5,885 nucleotides of DNA from the NCBI GenBank assembly GCA_937871155.1, contig CALMXV010000016.1:1-5885 (forward strand). Direction: 5' to 3'. A program made the translations under genes and the position numbers. The notes beneath the pieces were generated by a model. That model worked only from the letters and a program-made list of their open reading frames with translations. It searched no databases and was not told the DNA's origin. This DNA is from an uncultured Taibaiella sp. Lineage in GTDB: Bacteria > Bacteroidota > Bacteroidia > Chitinophagales > Chitinophagaceae. Of the stretch, positions 1 to 3,938 are shown one piece after another; the stretch's first letter is position 1, and each line of letters begins with the position of its first letter.

Positions 1-202
1 AGTAATGGATGGAGCAAGAATCGGAAGTAATAGTATTATAGCAGCTGGTGCAGTAGTATTAGAAAACACCATCGTACCACCAGGCAGTATATATGCAGGT
101 GTGCCGGCAGTAAAAGTGAAAGACGTATCTCAGGAATTAATAAAAGGCGAAATTGAAAGAATAGCCAATAATTATTTGAAATACAGCTCTTGGTTTAAAT
201 AA
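1..202 (+). CDS. Gamma-carbonic-anhydrase-like hexapeptide-repeat protein, C-terminal part (5' truncated by window)
   Basis: This is the last 66 codons of a gene that begins outside the window. The reading frame is open to the left edge (first complete codon at 2-4, Val), so the ATG at 5 is an internal Met and not a start. The visible part holds hexapeptide-repeat turns of a left-handed beta-helix (ARIGSNSIIAAGAVV, then IVPPGSIYAGVPAVKVKDV) followed by a C-terminal helix (about residues 42-60) ending in YLKYSSWFK. The IVPPGSxYAGVPA motif and the closing helix are typical of the YrdA/PaaY-type gamma-carbonic-anhydrase family, usually about 170-180 residues and trimeric in the cytoplasm. The zinc-ligand histidines would lie upstream, so catalytic competence cannot be judged. 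Another hexapeptide acyltransferase is possible but less likely. No strong terminator follows; only A/T-rich sequence separates it from the next promoter. Confidence 0.85.
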   Translation, partial: VMDGARIGSNSIIAAGAVVLENTIVPPGSIYAGVPAVKVKDVSQELIKGEIERIANNYLKYSSWFK

Positions 203-230
203 AAATTACTTTAAGATATTTTTTTAGAAA

Positions 231-258
231 CTATTGCAATAATAGAAATGACCTATTA
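231..258. repeat. Nested inverted repeats in the barrel-gene promoter
   Basis: Two overlapping inverted repeats share one arm. CTATT (231-235) pairs with AATAG (241-245) across 5 nt, and TAATAG (240-245) pairs with CTATTA (253-258) across 7 nt. They cover the -33 TTG and reach into the -7 box, which is where a repressor or activator site would sit. The arms are short and A/T-rich, so chance is possible. Confidence 0.4.
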
Positions 259-264
259 TATTTG
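234..264 (+). promoter_or_regulatory. Bacteroidota-type promoter of the outer-membrane barrel gene
   Basis: TTG at 234-236 and TATATTTG at 257-264 are separated by 20 bp, which fits the -33/-7 (TTG, TAnnTTTG) consensus of the Bacteroidota primary sigma factor. Transcription should start near 268-271, leaving a leader of about 20-25 nt, A-rich and without Shine-Dalgarno, before the ATG at 292. Confidence 0.75.
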
Positions 265-291
265 CTCATTAAACAAAATTAAAACGACTTT

Positions 292-1044
292 ATGAAAAAA
301 TTGATCCTCGCTGCTTTCGCTGTTGGTTCTTTTACTGCAGCAAAAGCTCAAAAAGCCGGCAGCTTGTTAGTTTATGGTGATTTAGGCGTTAGCAATCATG
401 TAACAACTTTTGACGACGGCATCGTAGGAACACCTAATACCAAAAACAAGGATTTCGGTGTACATTTTATGCCTGGTGTTGGCTTCCAAATTAATAACCA
501 CCTAACAGTAGGTATGAACTTTGGAGTTTGGTACAATCAAAGTAAAACAGATCCTGCTACTATTGTTGAAAAACATAGAAGATTAGGCGTTGGTCCTTTC
601 GTTCGTATAACTCAACCATTGAGCAGAACATTCTTCTTCTACAACCAATTAAACTTAACTTATTTAAACGGTAAACAAACTACAGACAACCCAACTCCAA
701 TTTTTGATCCGGTTGTTTCTACAAATGGCTTTATGGCTAACATCATGCCGGGTGTAGGTGTTAACATAAACGAAACTGTAGCATTAAATTTCTCTATTGG
801 TGGTATCCAATACGGATTTGAAAGAGAAAGCAACAACGTAAATGCTCAAATCACTAAACATTCAGGTTTTGATTTGACATTTGGTCGTCAATTTAGTTTA
901 GGTGTTTCTGCAAATTTTGGTGGAAAACGCGCTAAAGGATGTTGCGAACCAGGTTCTGACCTTCGTCGTCACCACGGTATGGAAGATGATGATGCAGACA
1001 TCAAAGTAAAAAAGAAAAAAGTACAAGTGGAAGACGAAGAATAG
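292..1044 (+). CDS. Outer-membrane 8-strand beta-barrel protein with charged C-terminal tail
   Basis: The 250-residue product begins with a Sec signal peptide (MKK, hydrophobic LILAAFAVGSFTAA, likely cleavage at AKA-Q near residue 19). Alternating hydrophobic and aromatic segments follow that can be counted as eight beta-strands, for example FGVHFMPGVGFQI, LTVGMNFGVWYNQ, TFFFYNQLNLTYLNG and a last strand ending FSLGVSANF at residue 209. This fits the OmpX/OmpA-barrel-like 'outer membrane beta-barrel' families common in Bacteroidota; substrate and role are unknown. Oddly, the protein does not stop at the last strand. Residues 210-250 form a hydrophilic tail with Cys217-Cys218, HH, an acidic DDDAD run, a KVKKKK run and an acidic end (EDEE), presumably periplasmic. 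The gene stands alone, with a good promoter upstream and a strong terminator downstream, which suggests a monocistronic and fairly abundant transcript. The start is supported by the signal peptide and the promoter spacing. Confidence 0.85.
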   Translation: MKKLILAAFAVGSFTAAKAQKAGSLLVYGDLGVSNHVTTFDDGIVGTPNTKNKDFGVHFMPGVGFQINNHLTVGMNFGVWYNQSKTDPATIVEKHRRLGVGPFVRITQPLSRTFFFYNQLNLTYLNGKQTTDNPTPIFDPVVSTNGFMANIMPGVGVNINETVALNFSIGGIQYGFERESNNVNAQITKHSGFDLTFGRQFSLGVSANFGGKRAKGCCEPGSDLRRHHGMEDDDADIKVKKKKVQVEDEE

Positions 1045-1061
1045 TAGCTTCTCCAAAATAG

Positions 1062-1095
1062 AAAATGAGCTGTTTTAAAAACAGCTCATTTTTTT
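1062..1095 (+). terminator. Rho-independent terminator of the barrel gene
   Basis: A long perfect hairpin begins 17 bp after the stop codon. Its core is ATGAGCTGTTT paired with AAACAGCTCAT, extended by flanking A:T pairs to about 14 bp, with a 3-nt loop (1076-1078). It is followed by a run of seven T (1089-1095). Stem and U-tract are oriented for + strand transcription. Confidence 0.9.
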
Positions 1096-1132
1096 ATGCA
1101 TATATGAGTGTAGAAAAGGTTTTATCATTATT

Positions 1133-1157
1133 CTATAATTGGAACATCCAATAATAG
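1133..1157. repeat. Imperfect inverted repeat between the two terminators
   Basis: CTATAATTGG (1133-1142) and CCAATAATAG (1148-1157) pair at 9 of 10 positions (only A1137/A1153 mismatched) around the loop AACAT. It has no U-tract on either strand, and it abuts the second terminator hairpin. On the - strand it would lie just past the mdh terminator. It could be a 3'-UTR structure or a protein-binding palindrome; its function is unknown. Confidence 0.55.
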
Positions 1158-1158
1158 T

Positions 1159-1199
1159 AAAAGCCGGATTCGATATACTATTCGAATACGGCTTTTTTT
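1159..1199. terminator. mdh: Bidirectional terminator between the barrel gene and mdh
   Basis: The stem pairs AAAAGCCG (1159-1166) with CGGCTTTT (1189-1196). After one G/A mismatch it continues as ATTCGA (1168-1173) with TCGAAT (1182-1187), leaving an 8-nt loop. Seven T follow on the + strand (1193-1199), and the - strand side ends in four T. It lies 18 bp beyond the mdh stop codon, so it most likely ends mdh transcription and backs up the + strand terminator at 1062. Confidence 0.85.
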
Positions 1200-1217
1200 A
1201 CTGTAGTTTTAAAAAAA

Positions 1218-2153
1218 CTAAGCAGTAGCTTCATTAAGTACTGCATTCATATTTCTAACTGCATCTGCAGATTTATTGAATAATTCTTGTTCGTCAGCAG
1301 TCAACTTAAAGTCAATGATTTTTTCCCATCCATTTTTGCCAATTACCACCGGTACACCTAAACAAATATCAGATTGTCCATATTCACCATCCAAAGCTAC
1401 ACAACAAGGGAATACTTTCTTTTGATTTCTTACAATACTTTCTACTAAAGCAGCTCCTGCAGCACCTGGTGCATACCATGCAGAAGTACCAATTAATTTT
1501 GTAAGAGTGGCACCGCCCACCATTGTATCAGCAGCAATTTGTTTTAATTGATCAGCGTTCAATAAATTGCTTACTGGAGTACCATTCAATGTAGCGAGTC
1601 TAGTTAAAGGTATCATAGTAGTATCACCATGACCGCCGATTACTGTAGCTTGTAAATCGTTTGGAGAACAATCTAGGCTTTGTTGTAAATAACATTTGAA
1701 ACGTGCGCTATCCAAAATCCCACCCATACCAATTACTCGGTTTTTAGGAAGCCCGGTAGATTTTAATGTTAAATAAGTCATTGTATCCATAGGGTTGGAA
1801 ATTACAATGATGATAGTATTAGGAGAATGTTGCAAAAGATTTTTTGCCACTGTTTCTACGATTTTTGCATTAGTTCCAATCAACTCTTCTCTGGTCATAC
1901 CTGGTTTTCTAGGAATGCCTGATGTGATGACACACACATCTGAATTAGCTGTTTTGCTATAGTCATTTGTGCTACCTACCACTCTTGTATTAAAACCTAA
2001 TAAAGAAGCAGTTTGCATGATATCCAATGCTTTCCCTTCAGCGAAACCTTCTTTAATGTCTAATAAGACTAATTCTTCTACTAATTCTCTTCTTGCGATG
2101 TTGTCAGCACAAGTTGCACCTACTGCTCCTGCGCCTACTACGGTTACTTTCAT
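1218..2153 (-). CDS. mdh: Malate dehydrogenase (NAD-dependent, lactate/malate dehydrogenase superfamily)
   Basis: The enzyme interconverts malate and oxaloacetate in the TCA cycle, in the cytoplasm. The product is 311 residues, the usual size for the LDH-like MDH group. Visible motifs, in order: Rossmann nucleotide loop GAGAVG (7-12); Asp32 at the end of the second strand, favouring NAD over NADP; mobile active-site loop with Arg82 and Arg88 in IPRKPGMTREEL; ISNPMD (118-123); Asp148 and Arg151 in GILDSARF; and catalytic His175 in GGHGD. Arg82 at the substrate-specificity position (Gln in LDH) supports malate over lactate dehydrogenase. The frame is open to an ATG at 2198, but MKVTVVGAG starting at 2153 is the correct start, because the family begins there and the -7 promoter box (2188-2195) lies inside the longer version. 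Nothing is truncated or missing. ridA lies upstream on the same strand but appears to be a separate unit. Confidence 0.96.
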   Translation of the reverse strand: MKVTVVGAGAVGATCADNIARRELVEELVLLDIKEGFAEGKALDIMQTASLLGFNTRVVGSTNDYSKTANSDVCVITSGIPRKPGMTREELIGTNAKIVETVAKNLLQHSPNTIIIVISNPMDTMTYLTLKSTGLPKNRVIGMGGILDSARFKCYLQQSLDCSPNDLQATVIGGHGDTTMIPLTRLATLNGTPVSNLLNADQLKQIAADTMVGGATLTKLIGTSAWYAPGAAGAALVESIVRNQKKVFPCCVALDGEYGQSDICLGVPVVIGKNGWEKIIDFKLTADEQELFNKSADAVRNMNAVLNEATA

Positions 2154-2187
2154 TTTTATATTGTTTTGAATTTTTAAAAAATTGGTG

Positions 2188-2195
2188 CAAAGATA
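2188..2195 (-). promoter_or_regulatory. mdh: Probable mdh promoter (-7 box)
   Basis: Read on the - strand this is TATCTTTG, a full match to TAnnTTTG, 34 bp before the mdh ATG. No TTG is seen at the expected -33 distance, so only half of the consensus is present. The predicted leader is about 28-30 nt. Confidence 0.55.
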
Positions 2196-2220
2196 CACAA
2201 ACCATTTGTTAGATATTATT

Positions 2221-2249
2221 AAAAACTAAGTAACAATAACAACACTTAG
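2221..2249 (-). terminator. ridA: Weak terminator-like hairpin after ridA
   Basis: On the - strand, CTAAGT (2249-2244) pairs with ACTTAG (2231-2226) around a 12-nt loop and is followed directly by five T (2225-2221). The stem is only 6 bp with two G:C pairs. It probably terminates ridA only partially, so some readthrough into mdh is possible. Confidence 0.4.
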
Positions 2250-2278
2250 GCTCTTATTTCATGATGCAAAACCAATGA

Positions 2279-2662
2279 TTATTTGGAAGCAATCATGCTT
2301 ATTTCTACTCGTACTCCCTTGGGCAGCCCAGCTACCTGAACCGTTTCTCTGGCAGGAAAATAATTAGAAAAATAACTTCCATATACTTCATTTACCGTTA
2401 CAAATTGCCCCATATCCATTAAGAAAATGGTGGACTTGATTATATGATTAAAGTCCATCCCTGCTTCATTAAGTATCGCTTTTAGATTTTCCATTACTAG
2501 TTTAGTTTCAGTTGCAATATCATCTCCTTGATACAAAGTACCATCTTGTGGGTTCAAAGCTATTTGACCAGAAATAAATAGCATATTATTGACCATTACA
2601 GCTTGATTATATGGTCCAATAGGTGCAGGTGCATTGTTTGTATTGATTATTTTCTTTTCCAT
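2279..2662 (-). CDS. ridA: RidA family 2-iminobutanoate/2-iminopropanoate deaminase
   Basis: RidA proteins (YjgF/YER057c/UK114) hydrolyse reactive enamines and imines, such as 2-aminoacrylate released by PLP-dependent threonine/serine dehydratases, giving 2-ketoacids and ammonia. The product is a cytoplasmic trimer. The 127-residue length matches the family. Visible signatures are APAPIGPYNQAV (11-22), LFISGQIALNP (28-38), the NLKAILNEAGMDF helix, and the diagnostic PARETVQVAGLPKGVRVEI. Catalytic Arg105 and Glu120 are both present, so an active archetypal RidA is expected; the position of the frequent Cys107 is Thr. The frame is open upstream to an ATG at 2737, but that would add 25 unrelated residues and run across the promoter and into the tsaB start, so MEKKIINTNNAPAP at 2662 is chosen. 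It is divergent from tsaB (57 bp between start codons), with mdh downstream on the same strand after a weak hairpin. Confidence 0.95.
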   Translation of the reverse strand: MEKKIINTNNAPAPIGPYNQAVMVNNMLFISGQIALNPQDGTLYQGDDIATETKLVMENLKAILNEAGMDFNHIIKSTIFLMDMGQFVTVNEVYGSYFSNYFPARETVQVAGLPKGVRVEISMIASK

Positions 2663-2666
2663 GGCG

Positions 2667-2693
2667 CAAAAGTAGTAAATAGTTATTCGACAA
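2667..2693 (-). promoter_or_regulatory. ridA: ridA promoter, predicted leaderless
   Basis: On the - strand, TACTTTTG (2674-2667) matches TAnnTTTG. A TTG (2693-2691) lies 16 bp upstream, a little closer than the usual 19-20 bp. Only 4 bp separate the box from the ridA ATG, so transcription should begin at or within a base or two of the start codon. Confidence 0.6.
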
Positions 2694-2712
2694 GAGGAGA
2701 AACGTACCTTTG
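2683..2712 (+). promoter_or_regulatory. tsaB: tsaB promoter, predicted near-leaderless
   Basis: TACCTTTG at 2705-2712 matches TAnnTTTG. The -33 position holds TTA (2683-2685, 19-bp spacer) in place of TTG. The box ends 7 bp before the tsaB ATG at 2720, which predicts a leader of roughly 0-4 nt. The -33 region interlocks with that of the divergent ridA promoter. Confidence 0.6.
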
Positions 2713-2719
2713 CAACCTT

Positions 2720-3343
2720 ATGAATTTTATTCTTCACCTAGATACATCGGGAAATAAATGTTATGTAGCCATTTCTAAAAATGGGAAGTTGCTGTCCGAA
2801 AGAATAAGTAATAATGAAAGAGAACATGCAGCGAGAATTAATAGCTTAATAGAAAATGCACTTAAAGAAGCCTCCCTGTTATTACAAAATTTAAATGCTA
2901 TTGCAGTGATTGGTGGTCCTGGATCTTATACAGGACTAAGAATAGGATTAGCTACGGCGAAAGGTATTTGTTATGCATTGAATATTCCTCTAATAATGCA
3001 TAATAAATTGGAGCTGCTTGTCCTTCATCAAATTGAAAACAGTAAGAAAAACTATACACGATATGCAGCGATTCTACCAGCAAGGGAAAACGAATACTTT
3101 GTTGCTGTTACTGATAAAAACTTAAAACCTATTCTAGCTCCACAACATATCATTGCTACAGATTGGAATGCTTGGGAATCGGACAGTATGTGTATCGTGG
3201 GAGATGGAGTACAAGAAGTAGATATTGATTATCCTATATGGCATTCAAAAGCTGCTCTTGATTTTAAGAACAATAATTTTGCAGATTTAGTACTTGCAAC
3301 TCCTTTTTATTTAAAAGAAGTTCATACCACAACTAAAAAATAA
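2720..3343 (+). CDS. tsaB: tRNA threonylcarbamoyladenosine biosynthesis protein TsaB
   Basis: TsaB is the non-catalytic ASKHA-fold partner of TsaD. Together with TsaE they transfer the threonylcarbamoyl group, made by TsaC/Sua5, to A37 of ANN-decoding tRNAs (t6A). The 207-residue product has the usual N-terminal strand with DTSG (8-11), a helix containing EHAARINSLIENAL, and the family hallmark GGPGSYTGLRIGLATAKG (65-82). The C-terminal half is variable, as is typical of TsaB, and ends in ATPFYLKEV. The HxxxH metal motif of TsaD is absent, as expected. The frame is open to an ATG at 2603, but MNFILHLDTSG at 2720 is the family start and sits just past a good -7 box; the longer version would overlap ridA antisense. 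No strong terminator follows within the 154 bp before the next gene. Confidence 0.94.
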   Translation: MNFILHLDTSGNKCYVAISKNGKLLSERISNNEREHAARINSLIENALKEASLLLQNLNAIAVIGGPGSYTGLRIGLATAKGICYALNIPLIMHNKLELLVLHQIENSKKNYTRYAAILPARENEYFVAVTDKNLKPILAPQHIIATDWNAWESDSMCIVGDGVQEVDIDYPIWHSKAALDFKNNNFADLVLATPFYLKEVHTTTKK

Positions 3344-3405
3344 GAATAATATATAATTGATAAACAAACCATTAAGATGTACTAAATTTTATTTAACATT
3401 TTTTT

Positions 3406-3419
3406 CAAAAGCGGTTTTG
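3406..3419. repeat. Inverted repeat CAAAA-GCGG-TTTTG over the -33 of the ArsR-type gene
   Basis: This is a perfect 5-bp-arm palindrome with a 4-bp spacer. Its right arm is the -33 TTTTG element of the downstream regulator gene. It could be an operator for autoregulation, but the arms are short and could be chance in A/T-rich DNA. Confidence 0.35.
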
Positions 3420-3447
3420 TTTCATATATATTATTGTGGTATGTTTG
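3415..3447 (+). promoter_or_regulatory. Near-consensus promoter of the ArsR-type regulator gene
   Basis: TTTTG (3415-3419) and TATGTTTG (3440-3447) are separated by exactly 20 bp. This is the best Bacteroidota -33/-7 match in the window. Transcription should begin near 3451-3454, giving a leader of about 45 nt that is A-rich before the ATG at 3498. The hexamer TTGTGG occurs twice, at 3434-3439 and 3445-3450, 11 bp apart and flanking or overlapping the -7 box. Confidence 0.75.
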
Positions 3448-3497
3448 TGGCAGATTTAGAAAAAATTTTTAATAACTAATAGAAAAACAACAGTAAA

Positions 3498-3866
3498 ATG
3501 GAAACAACAGTTTTAACCAATACGAACACGTTGGTAATTAGAAAAGATGAAGCAGCTAGCGAACAAATCAAATTAGATTATGTTGCAGTTAAGAGCGCAG
3601 CGATGACTTTAAGAGCAATCAATCATAAACTTCGTCAACAGATAATCAAGTTGTTAGAAGAAAACAAGCGTATGAACGTTACGGATATTTATGTAAAACT
3701 TCGTTTAGAGCAATCTGTAGCTTCTCAACATTTAGCTATTTTGCGCCGCGCAGATATCGTAGAAACAGTTCGCGAAGGAAAATTCATCCATTATGCATTA
3801 AATCATCAACGTATTGCTTCTGTAGCAAAGTTTGTAGTTGATTTAGTGAATTCTAACGAAAACTAA
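3498..3866 (+). CDS. ArsR/SmtB-type winged-helix transcriptional regulator without cysteines
   Basis: The 122-residue protein has an unstructured N-terminal extension (1-30), then the ArsR-type fold: helix VKSAAMTLRAINHKLRQQI (31-49), helix-turn-helix from VTDIYVKLRL (61-70) into the recognition helix QSVASQHLAILRRA (72-85), a beta-wing (VETVREGKFIHYAL, 88-101) and a C-terminal dimerisation helix. It contains no cysteine and lacks the Asp/His...His/Glu alpha-5 pattern of SmtB, so classical metal sensing is unlikely and the signal is unknown. No transporter or enzyme gene adjoins it; it is monocistronic between a near-consensus promoter and a strong terminator. Seven of nine arginines use CGT or CGC, whereas neighbouring tsaB uses none in six, which suggests high expression. 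The ATG at 3498 is chosen for its position 50 bp past the -7 box; the internal Met36 would lose part of the first helix. Confidence 0.88.
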   Translation: METTVLTNTNTLVIRKDEAASEQIKLDYVAVKSAAMTLRAINHKLRQQIIKLLEENKRMNVTDIYVKLRLEQSVASQHLAILRRADIVETVREGKFIHYALNHQRIASVAKFVVDLVNSNEN

Positions 3867-3880
3867 GATAAACCAATATT

Positions 3881-3920
3881 AAAATGGGGCTTGATTCTCT
3901 TATCAAGCCCCATTTTTTTT
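3881..3920 (+). terminator. Strong rho-independent terminator after the ArsR-type gene
   Basis: ATGGGGCTTGAT (3884-3895) pairs perfectly with ATCAAGCCCCAT (3902-3913) around a 6-nt loop, extended by A:T pairs outward, and runs into eight T (3913-3920). On the - strand it ends in four T, so it may also stop transcription of the convergent yifB gene, whose stop codon lies 18 bp away. Confidence 0.9.
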
Positions 3921-3938
3921 CGTATAAATCAATAGATA

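Noticed and set aside
203..230. Terminator after the first gene
   Set aside because: Only A/T pairs can form around the T run at 219-225 and there is no G:C-containing stem, so I do not call a terminator.
1096..1158. Independent small RNA gene between the two terminators
   Set aside because: No TAnnTTTG promoter box is visible in or just before the gap, so an independent transcript is not supported; only the hairpin is reported.
1969..2169. Open frame of 66 codons on the + strand inside mdh
   Set aside because: It lies wholly antisense to the start of mdh, has no promoter or recognisable domain, and reflects the codon composition of mdh.
3344..3405. Terminator for tsaB
   Set aside because: The stretch is A/T-rich with a T run but no convincing stem; the short CAAAA/TTTTG palindrome has one G:C pair and overlaps the next promoter.
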